Positions 12,405 to 24,867 of a stretch of 64,000 nt of DNA are shown here, piece by piece (the stretch's first letter is position 1; every line of letters begins with the position of its first letter). The DNA is from Paragonimus skrjabini miyazakii (lineage: Eukaryota > Platyhelminthes > Trematoda > Plagiorchiida > Troglotrematidae): contig JTDE01001352.1 in the NCBI GenBank assembly GCA_014338405.1, positions 40,687-104,686 of the forward strand. The letters run 5' to 3'. The position numbers were made by a program, and so were the translations under genes. Under the pieces are notes generated by a model. The model was not told where the DNA came from. It made no database searches and saw only the letters and a list, made by a program, of their open reading frames with translations.

Positions 12405-14175
12405 CTGAAGGTGAAAGAAATTCTATATTAATAAACTTTCAGTCGTTTTTGTTCGTCATCCTAGAGGACAGTGAAAGAACCATGTAAGTTGGAAGACTAA
12501 ATGGAGTTTTATGACAACATTGTCATCTAAAGTACTCCTCTCCAAAGCGAACAGTCACGATGAAAATGGGTCCCGATGAGTGATTCGTCTAGAGAAGTAT
12601 GTCAAAATACTTTTCTGGCAATTCTAGTTTAATAACCTTGCCTTTGTAAAAATGCAGGATGCATAAACGCAAATGCGCTTACCGTCTATTAGAATATTTC
12701 AACATCTGATTTTGGTCATTCTCATCAGGACTTTAAAAATACACTGGGTGTGTGTGAATAATATATGGCAAGCTATACCATATGCTCTCAACATCGGCAT
12801 GTCAACTTCTTCATGAAGGGATTGCATCATCAACGTAGAAAGTGGACAATTACGGAACGTTCAATGAATGCATAGCGAAAGTGGCAAATTCTAAGGTGTA
12901 GTGGCCACTTCATCTTCTTCCACGGAACAAATATTCACAGTCAACTGGACTCTACATCACAACAAGTGTGATCTTTTGTACTAACTTATCAATGACTCGT
13001 TGATATCGTCTCGTAGAGATGTCTCACCTGGAACCTTGACAACCATTCATAGCTAGTAGACTTTAGAAAGTAGTTGCGTTTTATCAGCTTATTGTACATC
13101 TGTGTAAGCTTTGGTTTTGAAGTCACGTAATTTGTTTACACACCCTTTTACCTAGAAAAATACATAAACAGCAACGTTGTATGCAGAATGAAACAGAAAG
13201 CTAATGTTAATAACCGAGTGGTTTTTGCCAGATCAAATCCCTACTGCTCTAACAACGAAACATTTTCAAGTAGTCTAATGGTACAGGTGTAGGGCAATGA
13301 GTATGATCTACTACAACTTTGAAATGTAACGCCTCAACTGTAGGTTTTAAACCATCAACTAAATCTGTGTTCAGTCATATGTATCAAATAGTTCCGACAA
13401 GCAAGAAACAATGAGATTGAAAGTGGCACTTTTTAGATCGGATCAAATGAATTCGATAGTGCAATGTTTATGGATGCATAACTTAAGATAGTTGATGTAT
13501 ACAGCACGCTAACTGATGGTCTGTCACACCAAACTATCTCTGATGATACAGTAATAGACTAAGTTGAGGTGTGTCTACAAGTTGAGAATTGAGAGCAATT
13601 ATCAACTGGTTAGTCACCATGGGTCGTGGTAGTTACTCTGATTTAGGCCTTTGAGACGCACAGACTTTGCAGTTAGAGATCGTTAGGAGGTGACGGCCAG
13701 TCCACATCAATGGCGTTATTGCTGACTGCGGAATAAAAATCACTACTGCAGTGACAAGCTGAAAAGCATAGGGAAGCCAATTTTTAAAGTGCCCTGCGTG
13801 CAATAAAAACTGAGTTGTCTGTTTGTAAGGCCTAGGTATCTATATGCTAATTATTCTCATCATCACCAGTCATTTCGTTTACTGTATAAACGTGAGTTGT
13901 CTTTCGTGGCTACATGTATGTATCTCAGCTTTATCCGATGAATCCAAACAATGGTAAACCCAACTAAGTGCGAACGATTGAGAATGATCAACGAGAGGTC
14001 AGAAGCTGCCGAACTTGAAAGTGTCCCAAGTGAATTGTTTAGGTCAATTCGCTCCTACGACAATCACGTAACTCCTTTAAGTTTGTTATACAGCACAGTA
14101 GCCTTGAAAAGTTAAGTATCAAGTCTGAAATAAACAATCATAACTCGCTCATGAATCCATTCACACGATACTTAC
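12405..14175 (-). other. Intron of the neurobeachin-like gene
   Basis: AT-rich, with no open frame of note on either strand and no obvious repeat. The flanking exons join in phase 0. Confidence 0.6.
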
Positions 14176-14428
14176 AGTCACAAATTGACACTCCCCCGAG
14201 TGGTAAACGGCCACAACTAGATAGCCGTGTGAAGTGAAGAAGATTTCTAAACCGTTTCCGGCGGTAGTGAGCATCCGCATCAGGCAGTGTCGTTGGGCAG
14301 AGGTGTGGTCACCTTGGGATATACCGGAATCAGTTGGGTCGAGTCCGTGGTCAACTGAGACCCAAAAGTGCACCCCAAATCCGGTGTGACCAGTCCGAAT
14401 GCAGGCCATAGAATCCGGCGGAGGTGAT
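14176..14428 (-). CDS. Neurobeachin-like exon: first strands of the ConA/LamG-like domain
   Basis: A 253-base exon with a strong pyrimidine-rich acceptor (..ttttttcattcctatccattag) and perfect donor ACT|GTAAGT. It enters in phase 2 and leaves in phase 0. It reads SPPPDSMACIRTGHTGFGVHFW, VSVDHGLDP, then QRHCLMRMLTTAGNG and LEIFFTSHGYLVVAVYHSG. This matches the opening of the NBEAL domain: LPP, then G-F-S/T-F-x-x-W-x-x-x-D, then a hydrophobic strand and 'G-x-E-x-F-F-T-x-x-G-x-L-V-V-A-V/I'. The F-F-T-x-x-G-x-L-V-V-A pattern favours NBEAL1-type over NBEA, WDFY3 or LYST as I remember those families. Confidence 0.86.
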
Positions 14429-17044
14429 CTAATGGATAGGAATGAAAAAACGTGAACGCCTAATTGATGTAGAAGACCAATACAGGAGTTCATCAGACAT
14501 TTATCCACAGTAAAGACCAAGTGAACGACAAGAATCACGATGGTTTAGTCACCTTGGTGTAAATACCTCCCTTACTGATTTGCGCTATTTTCCCTTCTCT
14601 TAACCTTAGTGTACTACCAATGGTGCAGCCTGTTTTCTGCTAGTGATAGACTCAAGATTGATATAGCACCGAGTTGATTTCCCAAGTAAACGCGTGGTAT
14701 ATTGTGCAGCTAAATGTGAAATATATGACATTACATTCATTTATATGGCATGAATTTCACAATTGTCAGCAGGGTCAATCGAGTTAAAGTTATCCACAGA
14801 GTTTAAGCCTTTCTGATGAAGTTATTTCTTTCATGTATACTATTATAACGGTGACCAGAACTGTATAGACAGTCAGCCTTTGGTTCCAGAATCAGAAAAT
14901 CGGGTGGCCTCGACAGTACAATTCTAAACGAGTCCGTTTACACAGGACAGACAACCAGTTCCAGCTGATAAGACTTTGAGCAGGGTATGTTAAACAAAAT
15001 ATGCAGGAGTCATGGAAAAATGGGCACAATCAGCTAGCTGGAAGTGAGAAATGAACTTGATCAGAACATGATTGGTTGAGTAGTCATGTAATACCTATAG
15101 GTCCACAAGGACCATCCGTAACTGATCGCAACGGATATCTTTTAACAGGTTTTTAAGAAGACAAGACAATTTTCTCATTTATTTCGTGAGAAATTAGTTA
15201 CAATACAAATTTTTACAACTTTCACAAATCATTCTTGAGGTCACTCGTCATCGTGTTGACAGCCTGCCTGTTAAAATGAAGTGCACATTAAGATGCCCCC
15301 ATTTATCCGTCAACGTACATACATATGGGGCATATTTATGTAGAAAAATGAACCCTCAAAGCACAAGCTATCAAAACGTGGACGAAATTTTCTGGGTGTG
15401 TTTGAAGTGCCTAATAATTGTGTTCTAAAAATCCTAATGGGTATACTAGTTTGATGAAATGTCCAGAATGATCGGGTGGATGTGCACATTGCTACTGACA
15501 ACTCGACCCATCCGAACGTTTCTATCATATTCGTCAACAGCATTACAACAGTGCTTGATGATACGTAGCTGTAATCCAACTGTGATATAAGAAGTGCAGA
15601 CAACAGAGGGGGAAATGAGAAGTTATGCACACAAACCTTAAGTCTGATTACAACCGTTCGATTTCAGGATACTAATAGTCTACGAACAACCGATCTAACT
15701 GCAAATGCGAGTAAGCTATCATCTTCTGGATAGCTTGTCCCTACAGCTTTCAGTGCTTTGCTTCAGTAACTACCGTGACTTCATCGAAAACGTGACGAGA
15801 TTTACGTCGGCAAATTCGTTCACCCATCACCTCAGTGTGTTCATCCAATAGTTTTATGATTTATTGAGCCATTGCGTGACAGACCTATTCGAAGTATAGT
15901 GGTGAATCTACTGATAACTATCTTCATTTTACCATACGAAAGCCTTGTTTGTTTATCCAGAAGCACCAGCCAATCGACAGTAACAATGCAACAGTGTCTG
16001 ATTTGGAAGCCAAATAGTTATTACGTTCGATACCTAAAGGAACATCTAGATTGATGCATCACAGATATTGAGAGAGTGAATTTGAGTGACCTTCACTGCC
16101 AAATATCTGCCTTCTAACACTGTCTTTGCCCACTTACTGGTGTTGTCAGTTTATGAGATGGGACCCAGTAACCGACTACACGAAGACGGTCTGCGCTCCG
16201 CATGTTGAATAGCCACTTTTCTCAGCCGCCGGCAAACACTACTCTTAAGGACGGTTTCAGAGTTGTCTGAGATGGGCGAAAAGACTATGTGATCCTTGAA
16301 AGTACCAGCGTCTGTTCATCTTCTTGCATTGAACATTACCTAAGTTGATTAATAGTTTACAACCTGGGGAAACCCGAGACTTAATTCAAAACCCTATAAC
16401 TGTGAAGGGCGCTAGCTTGTGCGTAAAACTGAATGAATTACGCGGCGAAAGCTTAGCTCAGCTATGCTGAACACACTTAGTAATGAATAACTGGACTAGT
16501 TGTATTCAACTCTGAACCCGAATAAAATGGAAATCAGTACACACCTTCCCAACACTGTGTTGAATTACCATGAAGGCTAAACACGAACTCAAATACTTGA
16601 TCTGGATTGTGTTGGAATGTTCAATTTTTCCGCAATGTAATCAGTAAAAATCACAGTGAACGACGAGATGAGGAAATAACGATAAATGTCTGAGCAGATT
16701 TTTCTGGATCAACGGAAAGCGGTGTGTGCCTAAAGATGAGTTAAAAGCGTTGGCATATCTTTTGGGAATCAGATTTCATTTTCATTTTTCACTATATTTT
16801 ACCAGGCCAAAGTGAGATAAAAATTATCTTTTACGAAGTAGGATAACAGAGTTCATAAAATAAAACTTTCAACTTTTATTTTGTTCAAGTGAATTTGGAT
16901 CAACTGTGGTCTTATCCTTAGGATTATTCAAAACTGTTAGCTGTTGTTTCGAAAGCTTGATGTTAAACAGAAAAACTGACAAGAAATAAATGTATGAAAA
17001 GTCAAGGTTGCAACTGTTGTATAACAGGCCATTTCGCTATAAGT

Positions 17045-17345
17045 AGTATACTACTCAGTAGTATGTAGCTCACAGGCGATATTCAGAAACAAAACGGCAA
17101 GCTCCCGACGCCAGGAAGACGATGGACCAGAAGAGACTATTGGAATAGTATGTACGTGCTGTGTGAAAACTTCCACCAACGTACTGTCTCTTAATGTATG
17201 TGAATTTTACATCTGACGTGCAAATGAGTGGTCGCGTCTGTGGTTTCATTTTTAGCATGACCTGTACGGGAGTTCGCGCAGTAAACGAATTTGCGGACCA
17301 AGCGCCTTTTGCGGTCACAACAAAACTAGTCATTTTCGATGGTTC
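17045..17345 (+). repeat. Dispersed repeat, copy 1 (partner at 27474-27757)
   Basis: Shares an ordered series of blocks with 27474-27757 in the same orientation. These include cgacattcagg-like/cgatattcagaaacaaaa, cgccaggaagacga.g.accagaag, gtgtacgtg.tgtg, cgtgcaaatgagtg, gttcg.gca.t.aacgaatt and ccaag..ccttttgc.gtcacaa. Divergence is moderate with small indels. The longest frames across it (17194-17490 plus and 17070-17477 minus) match no family I know and overlap the repeat, so they are probably not host genes. Exons of the neurobeachin-like gene lie between the copies, so they are separate insertions and not the two ends of one element. Confidence 0.6.
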
Positions 17346-18399
17346 ACAACATATACACACAATTGCAAGGGGTTCACTGGACTCATGTAAAATTTTAAAC
17401 CCATTCAGAGCAAGAATAACTCTATTTAGTCTGAAAGGCAAATCTGTGCTTGTGAATTCCGTCGACACGTTCGACATTAAGAATCACTAGATGGTTGATA
17501 AGTAGTCGTAGATTTGGGTAATTTCAAGCTGATCATCAGTTACAATGGATCGTAGACGTCACATTCGCATAAACTTTCCAGTCAGCCCCTTTCGAAAAGA
17601 AGCACCAGACTCGTGCCTAATGTGATGTTAATGGCGCAGTGATCAGAGACCCGACCAACAAGCAGAGCCTTCTGTTAATGTCTAATCGTGTGTGCCCGAA
17701 GATACGGTTAATTCCGGAGGTAGAGAAAGAAGGTGCATCATCTTTTCTTGATATAGCAGTGCATCGCAAAATGAACGAACTCATTCAAAGGTCCATTCAC
17801 AAGAAAAAGACATGGAATGGACAAAACGCCAAATTTCTGAGTCTTATTCCATTTAGGCAGAAACGAAATTTGCTATGTGATTTAACCGATATGACGAGAA
17901 AGTTACATACGCCAGATACCACGGGAAACGAACTACAATAAATCCGAGAAGCAGTGAGTCAGAGTAAATATTTAGATTTGCAGACAAGAATATGAGATTA
18001 GAAAATACTTAACCAGTGAAGGAAACAGCAGCGAAAAAGCCCATTTCAGCTATTTGTCATCTGAATGCGTTTCAACTAGTGAACTGATCCATTGTAAGTT
18101 GACGGCTTCACTGGTCAAGATCTATCATATTGCACAGACGCTAATTTTCTTTAAAAGCCGACCGGTATGGTTGTCATGTCTTAAAACTAGTTTGTCAAGG
18201 TTTTCTTCATCATTCCGTATTTATTGTCTCACCTGCTTTTGTCAAAACTTGAAAAAACCACTCGGTGACTATTAGACAGGATCCATGAACACCTTTCTAA
18301 ATAGCTTCGTAATGGTGTAAAGAAACTCATCTCAAGTGCAATCGGATCGCATTTCATCGACACGGGTCATCAAATTACGGTTGACATAGCTTTCAAAAT

Positions 18400-18545
18400 T
18401 GTCCACAGCTTACTCCGTGTCCACTCTTGAGGTGTCAGACAGGGAGTGCCATCGACGACAGAGACGATCGCAGTCAAATCGTACAATCCAAGCTATGGGC
18501 TTAAAAGAAATTCATACTGGCTCTACACCTCGAGTGGCTACTTAT
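18400..18545 (+). mobile_element. Possible reverse transcriptase scrap
   Basis: Around 18434-18470 the plus strand reads GVRQGVPSTTE, close to the RT palm motif SGVRQGCPLSPFLF, preceded by a stop. Flanks are unreadable in any one frame. The motif is short, so a chance match is possible. Nothing else of the element is visible. Confidence 0.3.
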
Positions 18546-21500
18546 AAGTAAACAGTCTTAACCCAACTCACTCATTCCTCTGATTAATACATTATCATAA
18601 GCCGGTCAAGTATTCCAAATAAAAACGGCATACGTACAAACACAAAAGTCACCATCCAGTTCGGCTCTCATCTCCACAGTTTCCATTGCCATTACCATTC
18701 TGTATTAACTTATTTCAGTTTTGTATATAAGTCCAATTAGTCTATTGTACTCGCATACGATTTGAATCAGCTATTTGCAATTTCAACTCTTCACAAATAT
18801 GTGAGTATAATGACACAAATCAAGACAGCTTACGAATAAAAATAGAATAACACGTCATGAAAAATCATCATTGTTCGCTGTGGTGAAGAATGATGAAGTA
18901 CATAAAGCCATCATTTTAGCGGTGGAAGGATTTAAACTGTCTCACATGAACATATTGGAGACAGAAGAAGGTGTTTGCAATCAAAATGGCGATACTATAC
19001 AATCTACTGTAGGAAATTATTGAGTTCCCCAAGGAAACGAAACAGTGCAAGTGGTTCTATTTTAGTCCCTGGCTGCTGTAGAAAAAAAACTACAGGGATA
19101 AAGCTCAAATTAAAGAGTTTAAACAGTATGCATTATTTTCGGTGGTCGATTTACTTTGTGAAAGACATGATCACTCAAGAACAACGTTCCAAAATGGTCA
19201 TTTATGAACTCACGGATCGGTGGAAAGTCTTTTAACAGGAGGGTTAAACAACCAGCAAGAAACACGTCATCCACCAAAAAGGTGTGTTCTGGTCCACCAC
19301 CAAACATCAATAAATTACAGATTGGTTCACAAAAAGAGACACCATGAACAGAAGTGCGTTCATTCATATGTGCACTAATGTAAAAAAATGATATAAAACT
19401 GACTGGTGCATGTCATTATTTCGCAAGATAATGCGCCTCAATGTGCATTATAGACGGCTACTTAAAATTGTCAAAATGCATATTTTTCTCAGCAGATTCG
19501 CCAAAATCTGACGCGGAACCGAGGAATCTTTTGTACTTTCTACTTAGTGGCCCAGATCCAAGTGTTACGGAGTATGCTTCACAGGTTTGAGAGATTACGT
19601 ATATAAAATGAATCGGCCGAACAGATTACTCGAAAGTGTTTGTATTCCACGGATAATAGTATTAACATCACGGATTATAATCGTCCTGCCTACCTTTGCT
19701 CATTGTCTTCCATTATCGGCATTCTAGTTCAGTCAATCTTATCATCGCTTGTGAGAAGTTAGAATTGTTCAGGTATATTTTTAGAATAACAATTAAGTAT
19801 CACTAATAGGGAGACACTACTTCCAATTCTGAACTAGTCTGGCACTCAATTCACAACCGATCGTTTTACTACGTGTAACCAATTCACCCAATTTAAAAGG
19901 CAAGTCTCATCCTTATATCTCACGAGTTCTGATGTTTTCCAGAGTGCGACCTTTCTCCGCTTTTGTTCTCATTCTATACAGAACCCATCCTAGTGCATAA
20001 TGACACGTTCTTAACCAAGCAAACAAATATTATGAAATGTTACGTCATACATTTCACTCGATTTTCTTCTCGCGCTCTAGTGAACAGCTCACCGAAATTA
20101 TTAAGTTGCTCACGACCCGATAGTCTTAGTACAACCGATACGCAGATAACGAACCTTTACCTCGTCCTTGTTTTGTTGAGTGACTAAGAGCTAGTCGCAT
20201 GATGTGACCACTTAGTGCTTATAAAGGTGCCAAGAAAACTAGCATTCAGGTCTGACGATTACACGTTCGCTTTCTTCCGCATCGCTTAACCAATCTGGTG
20301 TTTGCGCTGTCCCCCATTTGTACTATTCGTCATTTGGTTTCCCCGGCTTGTCGTCAAAGCCGACTATATTTTGCCGAATTCCTAAAGCATCTAGCGTATC
20401 GTTGTGATAGTATTCTGCGGGACAAGTTCGTTAAGGTCATTGCTTTCCAGCAGAAATCCTATCTGAAATAACTCAATGTATCTGACTAGATCTCCCTAAA
20501 TATTTTTTTGCGTAAACAACGAGATCCGGATATAAACACTTTTTACCCACACCTGTAATTCCCTATTCAGCTCAATTTATGCACAAACCAAACCTACTAA
20601 TCTTTCAATTAACTACGAAAGTGAGTCAATAGTTTTTCGATCGCATCCGTTTGATAAACCGTCTATGGATTTTGTTGTGATCATGTTTACTGCGCGAAGC
20701 AAGTTCAATGAGGCAATTTTTATTTGTTGAAAATGAGCACGCAAAACCCCAAAAGTTTACTTTTCCTGGTGTATAATACACTTCATTACACCGATTTGAC
20801 TCGATGATTACACTGACCATTCCATGCACCACCCCAAACTATCACATTTGGTATAACTGATCCGAGAACGTAGAGGTATGAAAAGATACCAGCAGAGCAC
20901 ATTGTACACCTCCATAACTTGCAAACCGACTTGATATTTGTGTAAAATTTACAGGCATCCTTAAAATAGATAGGATCTAGCAAATTTCAATCACTTCATT
21001 GTACGACACATTTCTACCTTTTCATACAATTACTAAAACGTTCTCTAGCCTTTGTCTTCCTATCGTTGTGGATAAGTTCATAATCTTTCAACACTTACGA
21101 AGGACACATCCTTTCAGTTCAGATAAACTTACATTTCCTTCTTGGACGATTCCGGCACAAGTGGGAGAACTAGCAGACTATCATCGGGACGACTGAACTC
21201 CAGCCAGTAACCAGAAGTGGGTAGAACAGAAGCATGAAGCAGCCTGGGACAAGCGATTTTTGTTAACGACTATAAAAAGCATTAGAAGTTGTCGGTCATT
21301 TTACATGTGCTCAATAACTTGAGAGGCTACAATTGGAGAACACTCGTTAATAGTCAATACTGATAAGAGTCCTCTTCCAACAAAGAGAATTCTGCAGGTA
21401 GGGTGAACTAGGTAAGAATTCAACGCTATTTAAAACAATCAACATGAAAATAAATAAATCAGTCCAAAAGCAATAGATAAAGAGTACAGGAACAAATACC

Positions 21501-22215
21501 AAAACCACACTTCAGTTACTGACATCGGTGAACCGGGTGTACGCGCAGATGAAAACAGAAATGGAACGGTTTTGATCGCTGTGTTACTGATCTTCTGTTA
21601 AACAATATCAAGGAGTCACATACAAACGTTCAGCCAGAGTAGTTTGTTCACATTGTCATGTCGTTTCGACGGTAGACCGAATAACAGTTAAGTCTAGTCC
21701 AAGACTCCCAGATTAAGAGCTCTCAACAAGCTGACACCACAGAAGTGGTATTTTGGTTACTAATAAGTAGCAGGATTTTGGTTAATGTGAACTGTGCACC
21801 ACTCACAACTGATAACAGCTATCACAGTTCCGCAGAATTTTTAGCTAGCCCTTTTCAAAAGGGAGCGCTACACTTAGCGGTGAAGTTGTCGACAGGGTTG
21901 TTTCATGAAGGATTGACCGGTCATTCATGAGTATCGCAGCCTGTATTGAAATTCCTCCATAATAAGATCAATCTGGTCCGTAGGATCGGGAACTTGAATG
22001 ACTCTTCGCGATTATGTCAACAGACTCACTGAGTTTGGCCGTCAATATCTTCACAGATAAGGTATCCGATAAGACGGACACCAATGGTTTCTATTCCGCC
22101 GTTCTTTTGATTACCCTATTTTACCCCCACTTGATAAGTCTGCCTGGTCTGCCTACACTGTAAATTGCAAGTAGCACACGAACTTCAGAGCAATTTTTCA
22201 AATCCCATTCCTTAC

Positions 22216-22285
22216 TCGGCAGAGACAACTGTTTGTAGCGTACGCAGAACTGATTGACGTTTTAACATCTTTGTCATTAGAGGCA
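22216..22285 (-). CDS. Probable 70-base exon just before the ConA domain of the neurobeachin-like gene
   Basis: Acceptor ..gaattttctttag and donor GCCGA|GTAAGG bound a reading of PLMTKMLKRQSVLRTLQTVV ending SAE. It enters in phase 1 and leaves in phase 2, which is the phase needed by exon 14176-14428. The joined product would place this helix directly ahead of SPPP. That is the position of the short helix between the 'LLRLL' repeat and 'LPP' in NBEAL proteins, and total spacing (about 50 residues) is right. A run of ten G residues on the minus strand (22309-22318) lies just upstream of the acceptor. Short length limits confidence. Confidence 0.5.
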
Positions 22286-23408
22286 CTAAAGAAAATTCAA
22301 TCTTGCTACCCCCCCCCCGCTCCACAAATAATAGAAAACGTGCATCCATTAACAACGTAGTAGCCATGGTCGTAATAAAACTCGACATAATAGGATATAG
22401 ACATACAAGCATATCATGTAATTGGGATGTCTAGAGGAAATTATAAGTTATTCATTTTAGATATACCTCGACGGACATGGTAAAACTCATGCAAAGTTTG
22501 CACTAGTTACGACCCCGATGTCAGTGTCTCTGAAGTTTACGTTCAAGCTAACCCACTTGCCTTTGTTAGTGTTTATACATAGGACCAAGGGACCAGTGGA
22601 TGAGTATTTCGGCTCATATCAAGAATGGTCGAAATCTATTTGATATGTGCAAACGGGATCCACAAAGTAACATTGAAAGACATTCATGGCGTTAAAACCC
22701 TGTCGTCCATGGAAGTGACGTGAGCTATTGAATGAAGCGCTATTCACAAGATGGATCAAGTAGTAGAACACAAATGTCAGACGAGCCTTTTGATTCTCCA
22801 CCAAACCGTGGAGTTCGTGGATTTTATGAAGCCAAGAGCAAGTCAATTGTTATATTATTTAGGGAAAAAGAAATTCCCCAAGCGGACAACTGCGCCTATG
22901 TATACAGGGATGGCTCAAAGGTTTGAGAGGTTGAAAGATGGGACGAACCGTTTACGGATGCCTCCGAATTTATTTCGGCATGATCAAACCAAATTTCATT
23001 TACGTAGGTAAAATAACTATTCGACTAGCGCAACCAAATTCTGTTTGTCAGAGCAGAGCGTCTGGAGGTAACGTTAGGAAACTAGCATTCACAACGTCAA
23101 AAATCGACTAATGAACAGATCTAAAACTCAGTCGGTACCCCCATATTGACAGCCGACCAAATGAATAGCCGCCTGAACTGACTTCCGATTCCGCCTGATA
23201 TAATGTTGGGTCCCTTATTAAAGTTTCAGTTTTTTACCACGTTTACCATCCCTACCGGGCACCAGATTTACCTGCCTTTGATTTGAAAACGCCCTATCTG
23301 ACTGACAAAATCTTGACAGGCAAGGAAACATTTTAAAAATATTAGGAATTAAATCCAACGACATGTGGAGCACTCTTGCAGTTTTTTCCCTCCTCATCTG
23401 CTATTCAC

Positions 23409-23628
23409 TGGAATTAAAATGCAAAAGTTTGTTTTCTACCTTCAAAAGGTTTTGGCCGTAAACTCTTGCCGTCTCAAATCGAAACAGCGTCAAAACAGAT
23501 CCAAAATCGGCTGCTGTCATCGAATGCAGGCCAAGCGTTTCCAGGATCAGAGTCAAATATTGCACCAGTCCTCGTACGACCAGGTGCATTTCATGCGACA
23601 CCATTTTGGGGTTAGTGTCATCCGGTGA
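23409..23628 (-). CDS. Neurobeachin-like exon: last armadillo-type helices before the ConA domain
   Basis: Acceptor ..gtttccatttcag opens a frame reading SPDDTNPKMVSHEMHLVVRG, then LVQYLTLILETLGLHSM and TAADFGSVLTLFR. The L-x-x-L-x-x-x-x-M/L-x-x-x-D/E-F/I-x-x-V/L-L-x-L-F/L pattern mirrors the NBEAL segment ending in 'EIRHLLRLL'. Two donors are possible: AAG|GTAGAA at 23440 (phase 0) or CCA|GTGAAT at 23409 (phase 1). Only the second matches the entry phase of exon 22216-22285, so 23409 is chosen. Entry phase 0 equals the exit phase of exon 25451-25897. Confidence 0.65.
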
Positions 23629-24010
23629 CTGAAATGGAAACGGAACTTGTTATTATTAGGCCATTCTGAGAATGACATCGAGTGTACACTGTCTCTAACA
23701 AACGAGCCAGACGGTTCAAAAAAGCAGCGACAACATTTGCGCTCATTTAACCTGAAGCGACTAAACAAATTGCAAATTTGTATGCAAAACGGTAGAGTGG
23801 AAGAAATTTTTTTAAAAATAATAAAGCCTGGGAATTAAATAGAGCAACCCGACCATCTGGTGTAAATACGCTCAATCGCACACAACGACAAGCAACAGCA
23901 GGTAAGCAGACGAGTTGTTGGCCTTGAGGATCCATCAATTTCGCATACTCTGACTTAAAAAATGCATACATTCCGTTAAGTAGACAATATATTGAGGAGG
24001 TCACTACGTT

Positions 24011-24126
24011 GCTTACCACGCGATGCAGTCTACTGATCCCCCAGCTCAACAAATTGTCTACTGGCCAACTCGGTGCTTCATGCCACCGAGCTGGGGGTTC
24101 AATAAACAGTGCATGGCGTAGTAAGC
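24011..24126. repeat. Long imperfect inverted repeat (hairpin), nested
   Basis: Arms at 24011-24047 and 24088-24126 pair in reverse complement. The outer 16 bases (gcttaccacgcgatgc) match at 14 positions, and the inner 13 (gatcccccagctc) at 11. The 40-base loop contains a second perfect 7-base stem CTCGGTG/CACCGAG at 24069-24075 and 24084-24090. The region lies in an intron of the neurobeachin-like gene. A frame through it on the minus strand (23747-24145) is an artefact or repeat-derived. Confidence 0.7.
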
Positions 24127-24243
24127 GACGCAGTGAACTTTTCACTACAGTGCCGAGACCTAGCTAATTGGATGCATTTTTGAAGTTTGAATAAGTGAAC
24201 TTGGTCCTGTAGTGATTCAGAATCAGACGGTCGCATTCGCCTT

Positions 24244-24260
24244 CCAGGCCGGAGGCCTGG
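24244..24260. repeat. Short perfect hairpin
   Basis: CCAGGCC, loop GGA, then GGCCTGG. A 7-base GC-rich stem close to the larger inverted repeat at 24011-24126, and perhaps part of the same element. Confidence 0.5.
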
Positions 24261-24698
24261 TCTTTGGCTGGAAACATCACGGGATATGGTGTTTTATCAG
24301 GTTCAATGGAGTGAATGCTATTGTTGTTTGACTGGGCTGTCAGTGGTATAATGATAAATAAAGAAGTGGAAACCACAAGGAGGCTGGTTTACTGCTGTCC
24401 CATGATTGTATCTTACAGCCCGACTGGTTGGTTGCAAGTTGTAGACAATTTGATGTTGATTGTTTAACTTTATGCAGAGGAGGTTGAGGAAATAAGTCCC
24501 TTTCTTGCCCATTTCTTGTCCATCTATAAATTAGAGTCTAACCACTCCTTTATCGTTGTGTGATGGTCCGGTGTCAATGTCAGCCACTAATGCACTGCTG
24601 TCTATAATGATGGGGAGGCACGACAATACAAGATAACAACACTGAAGTGACAAAATGTCACTTGGCCATAACTATACACATCGGTGAAAGTCATAGAT

Positions 24699-24701
<3 letters not shown>

Positions 24702-24734
<33 letters not shown>

Positions 24735-24834
24735 NNNNNNNNNNNNNNNNNNNNNNNNNNNNNNNNNNNNNNNNNNNNNNNNNNNNNNNNNNNNNNNNNN
24801 NNNNNNNNNNNNNNNNNNNNNNNNNNNNNNNNNN

Positions 24835-24864
<30 letters not shown>
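24702..24864. repeat. (AT)n microsatellite with a 100-N assembly gap inside
   Basis: Pure AT dinucleotide repeat at 24702-24734 and 24835-24864 flanks exactly 100 N (24735-24834). The true repeat length is unknown; 100 N is a usual placeholder. All open frames reported through it are meaningless. Confidence 0.95.

Positions 24865-24867
<3 letters not shown>

Larger units (their letters stand above)
14429..22215 (-). other. Large intron of the neurobeachin-like gene (about 7.8 kb)
   Basis: If exon 22216-22285 is real it splices directly to 14428 in phase 2 and this is one intron. It holds the repeat at 17045-17345 and the reverse-transcriptase-like scrap near 18430-18480. An open stretch near 19260-19450 faintly resembles a mariner-type transposase. 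Minus-strand frames at 15310-15630 and 20626-20983 have no family signature. The remainder shows nothing supportable. Confidence 0.45.

Noticed and set aside
17070..17490. Overlapping open frames on both strands (about 98-135 codons)
   Set aside because: They cover a dispersed repeat present again at 27474-27757; no domain is recognised.
23747..24145. 132-codon minus-strand frame
   Set aside because: Runs through the nested hairpin 24011-24126; repeat-derived, with no splice support.
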